A stretch of 64,000 nt of DNA, taken from assembly GCF_900111245.1 (NCBI RefSeq), contig NZ_FOGO01000005.1, positions 248,001-312,000 on the forward strand, written 5' to 3'. Below, one piece after another: positions 37,608 to 45,470 of the stretch. Within the stretch, counting starts at the first letter, position 1, and each line of letters opens with the position of its first letter. Position numbers and translations under genes: made by a program. Below the pieces are notes generated by a model. The model had not been told where the DNA came from. It ran no database searches and was given only the letters and a program-made list of their open reading frames with translations. This stretch comes from Streptomyces qinglanensis. Lineage in GTDB: Bacteria > Actinomycetota > Actinomycetes > Streptomycetales > Streptomycetaceae.

Positions 37608-37877
37608 CGCTGCCCGCTTCCCCCTCCACGCCCGAGCATGCTCCCCCGATCAGGTGGTCCGGAGCGGTCCGGGAGGAACACGCATGCGGAGGGGAAGCGG
37701 CCCCCCGTGGGTACGCCGGTCACCGAGCCCGTCCGGCGGGCCGCACCGCGCCCCGTGCCTCCTCCCCGCCGCCGGCCGGGCACGACGCCGCGGCCGCCGG
37801 GGGCTCCCGGCGCGCCGGGAGCCCGCCCGGCCCCGCAGGACCGGGCGGCCTGCCCCCGGCCGCTGCTCCGAGCGCGC

Positions 37878-38273
37878 TCAGCCGCGGCGCGACTCGGTGT
37901 GCAGGCCGAGGGCCTGGGCCAGCTCCTGGACATTGGTGAAGCGGATGTCCGCGGGAAGTCCCGCGGCCATGTCCACGAGCCGGTCCGGGGCGTGCTCGGC
38001 ACGCAGCGCGTCCAGCACCTCCGCGCGCCCGGTCGGATACAGATGCCGGCCCAGGTACTGGGCGATCTCCGAGCGCAGCTCGACATCGCGGGGCGTCATC
38101 CCGGCCGGGGTGCCGCCGGTCCGCAGGGCCTGCGGGTCCCGGAAGGGCTCGGGCTGGTCCTCGCCCGAGGGCTCCATCTCCCGCCCTTCCTCGCGGTTGG
38201 AACGCAGCTCGCCGCGGAGCCGCTTCTTGGCCTCGTCGTCCTGGATCGGTCCGTTTTTGTCGTTCTCCTGCAT
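37878..38273 (-). CDS. DUF2795 domain protein
   Basis: A 131-aa hydrophilic protein. The first 60 residues are highly charged and probably disordered (MQENDKNGPIQDDEAKKRLR...). The C-terminal 70 residues match DUF2795 (VELRSEIAQYLGRHLYPTGR, LVDMAAGLPADIRFTNVQEL), a small helical domain common in actinobacteria with no assigned function. Its start is 10 bases from the stop of the VOC gene upstream, so the two are probably co-transcribed. Confidence 0.82.
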   Translation of the reverse strand: MQENDKNGPIQDDEAKKRLRGELRSNREEGREMEPSGEDQPEPFRDPQALRTGGTPAGMTPRDVELRSEIAQYLGRHLYPTGRAEVLDALRAEHAPDRLVDMAAGLPADIRFTNVQELAQALGLHTESRRG

Positions 38274-38283
38274 GGTGTGCTCC

Positions 38284-39048
38284 TTACGCGCTGAGCAGAC
38301 AGAAGGAGGCTCCCTTGGGATCGCGGAGCGTCGCGGTCCGCCCCAGGGGTCCGGCCCGGGGCGGGGTGGCGACGGCGCCGCCTTCCCGTTCCGCGGCACG
38401 CAGCGCCGCGTCCAGGTCGGGTACCCGGAAGTACGGCTCCCACCGCGCCCGGATGCCCGGATCGGGCGGGGCCTCCAGGGCGCCACCGCGCAGCCCGGCG
38501 ACCGGGGCCCCGTCGACCCGTACGACGATCTCGTCGTACTGCTCCTCATAGGTGACCCCGTGGCTCGGGTCGGCCATCCAGTCGAAGATCTCTCCGTAGA
38601 AGACGGCGGCGGCGAAGGCGTCGGAGGTGTGCAACTGGAGCCAGGCGGGCGCGGGGCCGGACCCCACCCACCAGGAGGCGGGCCCGTCGCCCTGCCACAG
38701 GCCGAACGGCGCGCCCCACCGGTCGGCCGCGATGACGGCACGGCCGCCGCCCGCGCGCAGCGGGCCGACCGCGACGGTCGCACCCCGCTCGGCGATGCGT
38801 TCGGCGACCACGTCGGCGTCCTCGACCTGGAAGTACACCGTCCAGCGCTCGGCTTCCGGCCCGGCGCCGGCGGCGAGCTGGTTGATCCCGGCGACCGGCT
38901 GACCGGCCACCGTGGCGATCCGCCGGTCGGGCCCCGCGTCCGAGGTGACGAAGGTCCAGCTCAGCACCGGCCCGTAGAACTCCTCGGCGGCCCGTTGATC
39001 GGGGGTCATCAGACTCACCCAGCAGGGCACTCCGCCGACCGCAGCCAT
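38284..39048 (-). CDS. VOC superfamily (glyoxalase-like) protein
   Basis: A 254-aa protein made of two vicinal-oxygen-chelate modules: MTPDQRAAEEFYGPVLSWTF in the first half and HTSDAFAAAVFYGEIFDWMA in the second. Each is followed by a beta strand carrying a potential metal ligand (VYFQVEDAD; EPYFRVPDLDAAL), and each ends with a G-(R/A)-F-x-L-type strand (APFGLWQ; ASFCLLSA). Two-domain VOC proteins of this length in Streptomyces include resistance-type and hydroxylase-like members, but nothing fixes the substrate. The ATG at 39048 follows a GGAAGGCGG stretch. Possible operon with DUF2795. Confidence 0.85.
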   Translation of the reverse strand: MAAVGGVPCWVSLMTPDQRAAEEFYGPVLSWTFVTSDAGPDRRIATVAGQPVAGINQLAAGAGPEAERWTVYFQVEDADVVAERIAERGATVAVGPLRAGGGRAVIAADRWGAPFGLWQGDGPASWWVGSGPAPAWLQLHTSDAFAAAVFYGEIFDWMADPSHGVTYEEQYDEIVVRVDGAPVAGLRGGALEAPPDPGIRARWEPYFRVPDLDAALRAAEREGGAVATPPRAGPLGRTATLRDPKGASFCLLSA

Positions 39049-39094
39049 GTGTCCGCCTTCCCGCCGCGTGGGGCATCGCGTGTGCTCCACTCAG

Positions 39095-39114
39095 GGTACA
39101 TATGGCGCCGTACC
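39095..39114. promoter_or_regulatory. Inverted repeat GGTAC-N10-GTACC upstream of the VOC gene
   Basis: Perfect five-base arms at 39095-39099 and 39110-39114, 47-66 bases before the VOC start codon, in a region somewhat poorer in GC. It could be a repressor site; no regulator is adjacent. Confidence 0.35.
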
Positions 39115-39154
39115 AGGCATAACGGACGCGTCTGCGACCGGAGGTGCACCCCAC

Positions 39155-39192
39155 TTCTTCGCGCCCCCGCAAGTTCTTCGCGCCCCCGCAAG
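39155..39192. repeat. Perfect 19-bp tandem duplication
   Basis: TTCTTCGCGCCCCCGCAAG occurs at 39155-39173 and again at 39174-39192, in the gap between the methionine aminopeptidase stop and the VOC promoter. Confidence 0.9.
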
Positions 39193-39236
39193 GGGCCTCC
39201 TCTGTACCGACCAGTACGTACACCTCGGTCGCGGCG

Positions 39237-40004
39237 TCACGGCAGGGTCAGGATGCGCGGGCCCTGGTCGGTGACGGCGACGGTGTGTTCGACATGGGCG
39301 GCCCGGCTGCCGTCGGTGGTCAGCAGCGTCCAGCCGTCGGCGCCGGTGCGGTAGGCGTTCCGTCCACCCGCCATGAACATGGGTTCGATGGCGAGCACCA
39401 GGCCGTGACGGAGCGGGAAGCCGCGGCCGGGACGGCCCCGGTTGGGCACATGGGGGTCCTCGTGCATGCTGCGGCCGATGCCGTGGCCACCGAAGTCGGC
39501 GGGCATGCCGCAGCCGGCCTGCCGGGCGACGGTGTCGACGGCGTGCGAGATGTCGCCGAGGCGGCCACCGGCCTGCGCGGCGGCGACACCGGCGGCCAGG
39601 GCCCGGCGGGTGGCGTCGATCAGCTCCCGGTCCGCGGGGCGCGGGGTGCCGACGGTGAAGCTGACGGCCGCGTCACCGGTCCAGCCGTCGAGCCGGGCGC
39701 CGCAGTCGAGGCTCACCAGGTCGCCGTCGCGCAGCCGGTGGTCGGTGGGGACGCCGTGCACCACGGCGTCGTTCACCGAGGCGCAGAGCACGGCCGGGAA
39801 GGGGGTCGCCGCGAAGGAGGGCCGGTATCCCAGGAACGGGGAGTCGGCTCCCGCCTCGGCCAGCACCGCACGGGCCGCCTCGTCGAGCTCCCGCAGGGAC
39901 ACCCCGACCCCGGCCGCCTCCCGGGCCGCGGCCAGGGCGCGGGCCACCACCCGCCCGGCCTCCCGCATCGCGTCCATCGCGGCGTCGGTCTTGATCTCCA
40001 CCAT
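39237..40004 (-). CDS. map: Type I methionine aminopeptidase (secondary copy)
   Basis: A 255-aa enzyme that removes the initiator methionine from nascent proteins. All five metal ligands are recognisable: two Asp in SLDCGARLDGWTGDAAVSF, His in GGHGIGRSMHEDPHVPN, Glu in LAIEPMF and Glu in HVEHTVAVTD. It lacks the N-terminal zinc-finger extension seen in some type I enzymes. It is not in the ribosomal-protein context (secY-adk-map) of the housekeeping gene, so it is probably a second copy. Only 60 bases separate it from a divergent XRE regulator, with a strong palindrome between, so its expression is likely switched rather than constitutive. Confidence 0.92.
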   Translation of the reverse strand: MVEIKTDAAMDAMREAGRVVARALAAAREAAGVGVSLRELDEAARAVLAEAGADSPFLGYRPSFAATPFPAVLCASVNDAVVHGVPTDHRLRDGDLVSLDCGARLDGWTGDAAVSFTVGTPRPADRELIDATRRALAAGVAAAQAGGRLGDISHAVDTVARQAGCGMPADFGGHGIGRSMHEDPHVPNRGRPGRGFPLRHGLVLAIEPMFMAGGRNAYRTGADGWTLLTTDGSRAAHVEHTVAVTDQGPRILTLP

Positions 40005-40035
40005 GTGCTGCGTCTCCCCGCCTCGCCACTACCCA

Positions 40036-40057
40036 ATACTTATACCGGTATTAGTAT
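40036..40057. promoter_or_regulatory. Shared operator and promoters between map and the XRE gene
   Basis: A near-perfect palindrome centred between 40046 and 40047 (ATACTTATACC / GGTATTAGTAT) has only one mismatched pair in 22 bases and an uninterrupted ATACCGGTAT core. It is strikingly AT-rich for this DNA. TAGTAT (40052-40057), seven bases before the XRE ATG, would be a -10 box giving a leaderless transcript starting at that ATG. The operator covers it, so autorepression is likely. Confidence 0.7.
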
Positions 40058-40064
40058 CACAGTC

Positions 40065-40340
40065 ATGGTGAGGACTCCTTTGACCCCGGAGGAACGGGAA
40101 CGCGGCGAGCGCTTCGGCCTGCTGCTGCGCCAGGCACGCGGCAGCAGGAGCATGACGGAGGTGGCCGCCGCCGCCGGCGTCTCCGCCGAGACGCTGCGCA
40201 AGATCGAGACCGGCAGGGCGCCCACTCCGGCCTTCTTCACCGTCGCGGCCCTGGCCTCGGCCCTGCATGTGTCCCTGGACGCGCTGGCCGCGGGATGCGC
40301 ACCGGATCCGGAACGGGAGGAGGCGGCGCTCTCGGCCTGA
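40065..40340 (+). CDS. Small XRE-type helix-turn-helix regulator
   Basis: A 91-aa Cro/XRE-type DNA-binding protein. The helix-turn-helix is in SMTEVAAAAGVSAETLRKIETGRAPTPAFF, followed by a VAALASALHVSLDALAAGC helix pair, which is the complete domain with little else. The ATG at 40065 has no ribosome-binding site but sits seven bases after a TAGTAT -10-like box, consistent with a leaderless mRNA; a GTG directly after the ATG is an alternative. It likely represses itself and the divergent methionine aminopeptidase through the palindrome between them. Confidence 0.85.
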   Translation: MVRTPLTPEERERGERFGLLLRQARGSRSMTEVAAAAGVSAETLRKIETGRAPTPAFFTVAALASALHVSLDALAAGCAPDPEREEAALSA

Positions 40341-40394
40341 CGGCAGCGCCCCGCACGCACGGCCGCCGGAGCGCTGAGCACCGTTCACGCAGGT

Positions 40395-40436
<42 letters not shown>

Positions 40437-40515
40437 TGACCCTAAACCGGTGGCTCGGGGCGGCAGGGGTCCGCGATCATGAACCGACCGCCGCCTCCGC
40501 CGAAGGACCACGCCC

Positions 40516-41157
40516 ATGCCTGTGCCCGCCGATCCGACCGTACTCCACCCGATGCCCGGGCAGCCGCGGGTGGTGCTGCTCAAACCGCTGGTGACGTCCC
40601 CGCTGATCGAGGTCGGCGAGTACTCCTACTACGACGACCCGGACGATCCGACCGCGTTCGAGACGCGCAACGTGCTGTACCACTACGGCCCGGAGAAGCT
40701 CGTCATCGGCAAGTTCTGCGCACTGGGCACCGGCGTGCGGTTCCTGATGAACGGCGCCAACCACCGCATGGACGGCCCCTCGACCTTCCCCTTCCCCACC
40801 ATGGGCGGTGCGTGGGCGGAGCACTTCGACCTGCTCACCGGGCTGCCCAGCCGGGGCGACACCGTCGTCGGCAACGACGTCTGGTTCGGCCACGGCACGA
40901 CGGTGCTGCCCGGGGTGCGGATCGGACACGGCGCGATCATCGGCTCCGGCGCCGTGGTCACCCAGGACGTACCCGACTACGGAATCGTGGGCGGCAACCC
41001 GGCCCGGCTCCTGCGCACCCGGTACAGCCCCGAGGAGGTCGCCCGGCTGCTCGCGGTGGCCTGGTGGGACTGGCCCGCGGAACACCTCACCGCTCAGCTG
41101 CGGACGGTCATGTCGGGCAGCGTCGCCGAGCTGGAGGCCGCCGCCCCGCGGACGTGA
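40516..41157 (+). CDS. CatB/Vat-family O-acetyltransferase (xenobiotic acetyltransferase)
   Basis: A 213-aa left-handed beta-helix acetyltransferase of the group that includes streptogramin A acetyltransferases (Vat) and CatB chloramphenicol acetyltransferases. The signature MNGANHRMDGPSTFPFPTMG carries catalytic His83, equivalent to His82 of VatA/VatD. Hexapeptide repeats follow (VVGNDVWFGHGTTVLPGVRIGHGAII), ending in DYGIVGGNPARLLRTRY. The trimeric enzyme transfers acetyl from acetyl-CoA to a hydroxyl group. Start is ATG 40516 after GAAGGA. It lies next to a macrolide glycosyltransferase on the same strand, so a resistance role against protein-synthesis inhibitors is plausible; the actual substrate is not proven. 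Confidence 0.86.
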   Translation: MPVPADPTVLHPMPGQPRVVLLKPLVTSPLIEVGEYSYYDDPDDPTAFETRNVLYHYGPEKLVIGKFCALGTGVRFLMNGANHRMDGPSTFPFPTMGGAWAEHFDLLTGLPSRGDTVVGNDVWFGHGTTVLPGVRIGHGAIIGSGAVVTQDVPDYGIVGGNPARLLRTRYSPEEVARLLAVAWWDWPAEHLTAQLRTVMSGSVAELEAAAPRT

Positions 41158-41282
41158 CGCTCCCGCGGCTCCGTCGCCCCCGCACGCCACTCGGCGCCCC
41201 GCCCGGGCCGCCCGGCTCCACGCGCGGCGCCGGAAGGCGGCGCCCCGGCGAAAAAGGGGATGCCCGCGGGCCGGGGCGGGAC

Positions 41283-41288
41283 TACAGT
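41283..41288 (+). promoter_or_regulatory. -10 box of a leaderless leader transcript
   Basis: TACAGT ends seven bases before the leader ATG at 41296, the spacing expected when transcription starts on the A of the ATG. It sits in the centre of an inverted repeat (GCGGGACT at 41276-41283 and AGTCCCGC at 41286-41293), which could be an operator. Confidence 0.5.
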
Positions 41289-41295
41289 CCCGCGC

Positions 41296-41325
41296 ATGTA
41301 CTTCTGCGCTCAGATCTACGGCTGA
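41296..41325 (+). CDS. 9-residue leader peptide upstream of the macrolide glycosyltransferase
   Basis: An ATG at 41296 opens the ORF MYFCAQIYG with a TGA at 41323-41325. There is no ribosome-binding site, but the TACAGT promoter element seven bases upstream would make the mRNA start at the ATG itself, as for several inducible resistance genes in Streptomyces. The leader is aromatic and hydrophobic at its start. Codons 5-9 form one side of the predicted stem that reaches to just before the glycosyltransferase start, so a ribosome paused in the leader by an antibiotic would open that stem. Confidence 0.62.
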   Translation: MYFCAQIYG

Positions 41326-41439
41326 CACGGCCGGGGCAACGCCCCGCCGCTCCCCGGCACGCCCCTGTGCGCGCCCCGTCCGGTACCGCCGGGCAGGCCG
41401 GCGCGCGGGCCTGCCGTGTCCTGTCCGCCGCAGATCTGA
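41310..41439 (+). promoter_or_regulatory. Predicted attenuator stem between leader and mgt start
   Basis: TCAGATCT-A-CGGC (41310-41322, inside the leader ORF) can pair with GCCG-C-AGATCTGA (41427-41439): 8 plus 4 base pairs with a single A-C mismatch. The second arm ends next to GAAGTGAG, the likely ribosome-binding site of the glycosyltransferase at 41455. Occupation of the leader by a stalled ribosome would free that region. Confidence 0.6.
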
Positions 41440-41454
41440 AGTGAGTGATCACCC

Positions 41455-42630
41455 TTGTCCCGTCGCCGTGCCCATATCGCGATGGTGGGCATCCCCGCCG
41501 TCAGCCACGTCCTGCCCAGCCTCGAGGTCATCCGCGAACTGGTGGCCCGCGGCCACCGCGTGACCTACGCCAACGACCCGGCGGTGGCCGCCATGACGGC
41601 GGCCACCGGAGCCGAACCGGTCGTCTGCACCTCCACGCTGCCGGTCGCCGACAACAACTGGCCGGAGGATCCCATCGCCGCGATGGACCTCTTCCTCGAC
41701 AACGCCGTACAGGCGCTGCCCCGCCTGCAGGCCGCCTACCGCCATGATCCGGCGGACCTGTATCTGTACGACATCGGCGGCTACGCCGCCCGCGCGCTGG
41801 CCGAAGCGCAGAACCGGCCGCTGATGCAGCTCTCCCCGACCTTCGTGGCCTGGGACGGCTACGAGCAGGAGATCGGTGCACAGCTGCGCCGGTTGCCGGG
41901 CGCGGCAGCGCACCGGGCCAAGTTCGCCCGGTGGCTGGCCGGCTGCGGCGCCACCACCACCGATGTGGACGCCTTCGCCGGCTCGCCCCCGCGCGCCCTG
42001 GCGCTGATCACCCCGGCGATGCAGCCGCACGCCGACCGGGTCGACTCCCGCCGGGTGGATTTCGTCGGTCCCTGCTTCGACCCGGCCGCCTCCGCCGACC
42101 GGTGGACCCGGCCGGCGGACGCGGAGAGCGTGCTGCTGGTCTCCCTGGGCTCGGCCTGCACTCGGCGACCGGAGTTCTACCGCCGGTGCCTGGCGGCCTA
42201 CGGCGACCTGCCCGGGTGGCATGTCGTCCTCCAGATCGGCAAGTACACCGACCCGCGGGAACTCGGCGCCGTCCCCGCCAACGTCGAGGTGCACCCCTGG
42301 GTGCCGCAGCGGGCGATCCTGGAGCAGGCGGACGCCTTCGTCACCCACGCCGGGATGGGCGGCTGCGGAGAAGGGCTGCTGGCGGGCGTCCCGATGATCG
42401 CGGTGCCGCAGGCCACCGACCAGTTCATGAACGCCGACCGGCTGGTGGAACTGGGCGTGGCCCGCCGGCTGGACACCCCGGAGGCGACCGCCGAGGCGCT
42501 GCGCACGGCGCTGCACGAACTGGTCACCGACCCGGAGGTCGCCCGCCGTTCGGCACTGCTGCGCGCGCAGGCACGGGCCGCGGGCGGCACCGCGCGCGCC
42601 GCCGACCTCGTCGAGGAGATGCTGGACTGA
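41455..42630 (+). CDS. mgt: Macrolide-inactivating glycosyltransferase (OleD/Mgt family)
   Basis: A 391-aa GT1-family UDP-sugar transferase of the type that glucosylates macrolides and inactivates them. The N-terminal acceptor domain begins RRRAHIAMVGIPAVSHVLPS, in which His18 matches the catalytic His19 of OleD. The C-terminal donor site has WVPQRAILEQADAFVTHAGMGGCGEGL and GVPMIAVPQATDQFMNADRL. The start is TTG at 41455 with GAAGTGAG upstream; a rare start plus a sequestered ribosome-binding site suits tight translational control. Known homologues use UDP-glucose and a range of macrolides; exact substrates here are unknown. Neighbour of a Vat-like acetyltransferase. Confidence 0.88.
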   Translation: MSRRRAHIAMVGIPAVSHVLPSLEVIRELVARGHRVTYANDPAVAAMTAATGAEPVVCTSTLPVADNNWPEDPIAAMDLFLDNAVQALPRLQAAYRHDPADLYLYDIGGYAARALAEAQNRPLMQLSPTFVAWDGYEQEIGAQLRRLPGAAAHRAKFARWLAGCGATTTDVDAFAGSPPRALALITPAMQPHADRVDSRRVDFVGPCFDPAASADRWTRPADAESVLLVSLGSACTRRPEFYRRCLAAYGDLPGWHVVLQIGKYTDPRELGAVPANVEVHPWVPQRAILEQADAFVTHAGMGGCGEGLLAGVPMIAVPQATDQFMNADRLVELGVARRLDTPEATAEALRTALHELVTDPEVARRSALLRAQARAAGGTARAADLVEEMLD

Positions 42631-42722
42631 TCCCGCCTGCGGCCGGGCACCGGGGTGCGCCCCGGTGCCCGGCCGCCCCCCCCGTCCCGGTGCCCCAGCC
42701 GTTCTGGGCGATCCGGGCGTCC

Positions 42723-45470
42723 TCAGCGCTCCAGCAGGAAGGTGGCGATCTCCCAGGGGCGCAGCCGCACGGCGACGGACTCGTCCGCCACGGACAGTTC
42801 GCCCTGCCCGACCGGCCGGCCGAGCAGATCGCAGCGCCGCGCGTACCGCAGCCCCGGCAGCGCGAGCCGGGCCGGCACCGGGTGCGGGACCTCGGCGACG
42901 ACGCGGACCTCCAATCGCCCCTCCCGCTCCCGCACCGCGCTCAGCACCACGCCCTCACCGGCGAGGGACAGTCCCTGCCCCGCGGCGGGCAGCGGGGCGG
43001 CGGCGGGCGCGGTGCCGGGCAGCGCGGTGAAGGGATGCCGGAAGGACTCGGCGGCGGTGTGCACCCCCGACTCGTGCCACTCCCCCGGGTACGGCAGCAC
43101 GCCGAACGTCACCGTCCGCGGCCCGCGGCACTGCGCCTGCGGGGTGGCGAACTCGCCGCCCGCGGGCTCGTCGCGCCACACATGGCGGTTGCGGGACATC
43201 ATGCCGGTCGGCCGCAGCAGGGTCAGCGCCAGCTCGCGGCCCTCCGCCACCAGTTCGTACTCGGTGGCGTGCTCCAGCAGCACGGCCGCACCGCCCGCCG
43301 CGACGAAGGCGGCGGCGGGGAAGGTCGGCAGCGGCTCCTCGCCGAAGCCGCCCTCCGCGGTCAGGCCCCGCTCGACCACGGCGAACTGCCCCTCCGCGTG
43401 CGAGGTCCCGGCGCGGCGGGGCAGCGGGACGTGCAGCCGGACGCGGTGGTCCTCGCTGCGGTTGTCGAAGGAGACCCGCAGCCGCACGAAGGGTTCCCCG
43501 GCGCGCAGTTCGACGCGGGTGAGCACGGTCGTCGGCTCGGTGGCGGCGGTGCGGCCGTCGGCGGCGACGTCACCGGCCGCGGGCCAGGCGTAGCGGCGCT
43601 CGATCTCGTATGCGCCGAGCAGCGGGCCCTCGGCGAGGCGGCGGACGGCGACCTCGGTGGGCCGGTCCACCAGCACGTCGTGCCGGGGCGGGGCGTAGTT
43701 GTAGGTGTCGCCCAGGTCGCCACCGTCCACCACCCGGCCGACGCCGGTCAGTTCGACTCCGTCCGCGGTCCGCACCGTGCAGGTGCCGTCCTCGGCGGGC
43801 TCCACGGTGAGCAGGCCGTTGGTGAGCGTGCCGTCCGCCGCGCGCACCGGGTGGGCGGGCTCGGGCGCCGCGCCCGGTGCGGCGCGCACGGCCGCGTGGC
43901 CCAGGGCCGGTGCCGGCACTGCCGCGACGATCCGCTGCCGGGGCTCGGCCTCGATGACCACCCGCCAGTCGCCCTCCGGTCGCGCGGCGGACAGCGCGTC
44001 CCGGACCTCGGCGACGTCGAACCCGGCCTCGCTCCTGCGGGCGACGGTGAAGTGCAGCAGCCGCTCGGCGGGGTCGAGGTGCCAGGAGGTGATCTCCTGC
44101 CCGTACAGCTCGCTGCCGTGCACCCGTGCCAGCACGGTGGGCAGCCGGTCGGCCGGAACGGTGTCGTCGGCCAGCAGCGTGGCCGCGGTGGCCGTCCGCT
44201 GGGCGGGGAGGACGGTGCCGTCCGCGGCCGCCAGGTGCACGGGGCCGTCGCCCGCCACGTCCAGCTCCACCAGGTCGGTGCGGGGCGCGGGCGTCGGGTT
44301 GAGCAGCAGATGCGCATCGTGCGGGACCTGCGCGGTCAGCCGCTTGCCCACCATGTCCCGGACAGCCAGGCCGAGTTGCTCGGCCTCGGCGATGCGTGCC
44401 GCGACCTGCTGCGCGGTCTCGTCGCAGCCGCAGCCGGTGACGGAGTCGTGGCAGGAGACTTCGATCAGGCGGTGCCAGGCCATCTCCAGGAAGCGCTGTG
44501 CCGGGTCGTCGAGCCACAGCGCGGCCAGCGGTTCGGCGTACCGCTCCACGGCGCGTTCGGCGCGGGCCATGGCCTGCTTGAGCGGGACGCGCGCCGAGAG
44601 GACGCCGGGCAGGATGTTGGCCCGCGCATGGCTGCGCAGTTCGCCGTGCACGACCCGCAGTCCCGCCGTGCCGGTGGGCTGTGCCGCGAAGTACTCGGCC
44701 ATGGTCGCCAGCCGCAGCCGGACTCCGCCCTCGGCCGGCTGCCGCTTGTTGTGCCGCTCCAGCAGATCGGCCAGGTCGGCTGCGGGCGCGGTGTGGTCCG
44801 AGCCGTACATCGCCAGCATCGGGGAACCGTCCGGGCGCCAGGCCCGGAGCGCTTCGGCGACGGCACCGGCGCGTTCGGCGACCCGTGCCGGGTCGTCGAA
44901 CAGGCCCGCCGCACTGCCGTATCCGCCCGCGGCCAGATACTCGGTGCGGACGGCTGTGCCGTCGGGCGCGGTCCAGGCGAAGACGTGGCTGTCCACGGAT
45001 TCCGGGACGCCGCGCCACACGCAGGCGTGTTCGAGCCCGGCTCCGCGCAGGATCTGCGGCATCTGGGCGCAGTGCCCGAACATGTCGGGCAGATAGCCGA
45101 CCGGTAGCGAACCGCCCAGCTCCTGGCTGCGGCGCAGGCCGAGTTCGAGGTTGCGGACGATGTTCTCGCCGGAGCAGAGGAACTCGTCCAGCAGGATCTG
45201 CCACGGTCCTACGGCCAGCCGGCCCGCGGCGACCAGCGCCGCCAACTGCTCGCGCCGGTCGGGCCGGACCTCCAGATAGTCGTCCACCGCGACGGCCTGC
45301 CCGTCGAGGGTGAAGCGCTGGCGCGGGTCGTTGTCCATGCGCTCCAGCACCTCGTCCAGCAGCCCGATGAGCTGGAGGCGGAACTGCTGGAAGGGCAGGT
45401 ACCACTCGCGGTCCCAGTGGGTGTGCGGCACGATGACGAGTTCGTCCGTGCGCTGCCGTGTGACGCTCAT
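42723..45470 (-). CDS. Alpha-mannosidase, glycoside hydrolase family 38
   Basis: A 915-aa GH38 enzyme without a signal peptide, hence cytosolic. The catalytic domain begins VIVPHTHWDREWYLPFQQF with zinc ligands His18 and Asp20 in the HTHWD motif. GYLPDMFGHCAQMPQILRGAG holds the nucleophile Asp; LAMYGSDHTAP and SCHDSVTGCGCDE supply later active-site residues (the second with the zinc-binding His). The central three-helix bundle and beta-sandwich domains fill the rest. GH38 members cleave alpha-mannosides, including mannosyl-glycerate-type compounds. It is the last gene of an eight-gene import-and-breakdown operon, its ATG overlapping the upstream stop (ATGA). Confidence 0.92.
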   Translation of the reverse strand: MSVTRQRTDELVIVPHTHWDREWYLPFQQFRLQLIGLLDEVLERMDNDPRQRFTLDGQAVAVDDYLEVRPDRREQLAALVAAGRLAVGPWQILLDEFLCSGENIVRNLELGLRRSQELGGSLPVGYLPDMFGHCAQMPQILRGAGLEHACVWRGVPESVDSHVFAWTAPDGTAVRTEYLAAGGYGSAAGLFDDPARVAERAGAVAEALRAWRPDGSPMLAMYGSDHTAPAADLADLLERHNKRQPAEGGVRLRLATMAEYFAAQPTGTAGLRVVHGELRSHARANILPGVLSARVPLKQAMARAERAVERYAEPLAALWLDDPAQRFLEMAWHRLIEVSCHDSVTGCGCDETAQQVAARIAEAEQLGLAVRDMVGKRLTAQVPHDAHLLLNPTPAPRTDLVELDVAGDGPVHLAAADGTVLPAQRTATAATLLADDTVPADRLPTVLARVHGSELYGQEITSWHLDPAERLLHFTVARRSEAGFDVAEVRDALSAARPEGDWRVVIEAEPRQRIVAAVPAPALGHAAVRAAPGAAPEPAHPVRAADGTLTNGLLTVEPAEDGTCTVRTADGVELTGVGRVVDGGDLGDTYNYAPPRHDVLVDRPTEVAVRRLAEGPLLGAYEIERRYAWPAAGDVAADGRTAATEPTTVLTRVELRAGEPFVRLRVSFDNRSEDHRVRLHVPLPRRAGTSHAEGQFAVVERGLTAEGGFGEEPLPTFPAAAFVAAGGAAVLLEHATEYELVAEGRELALTLLRPTGMMSRNRHVWRDEPAGGEFATPQAQCRGPRTVTFGVLPYPGEWHESGVHTAAESFRHPFTALPGTAPAAAPLPAAGQGLSLAGEGVVLSAVREREGRLEVRVVAEVPHPVPARLALPGLRYARRCDLLGRPVGQGELSVADESVAVRLRPWEIATFLLER

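Noticed and set aside
39203..39221. TGTAC-N9-GTACA repeat as a second operator of the VOC gene
   Set aside because: The arm spacing differs from the GGTAC-N10-GTACC site and it lies over 150 bases from the start; it may be chance.
40479..40530. A second leader ORF (starting MNRPPPPPKD) before the Vat-like gene
   Set aside because: The polyproline run would stall ribosomes, but the frame continues for hundreds of codons in an alternate frame of the acetyltransferase gene and has no ribosome-binding site or promoter element at a fitting distance.
41931..45107. Plus-strand open frame of over 1000 codons opposite the GH38 gene
   Set aside because: Antisense shadow of the mannosidase; low-complexity product and overlap with the 3' end of mgt.
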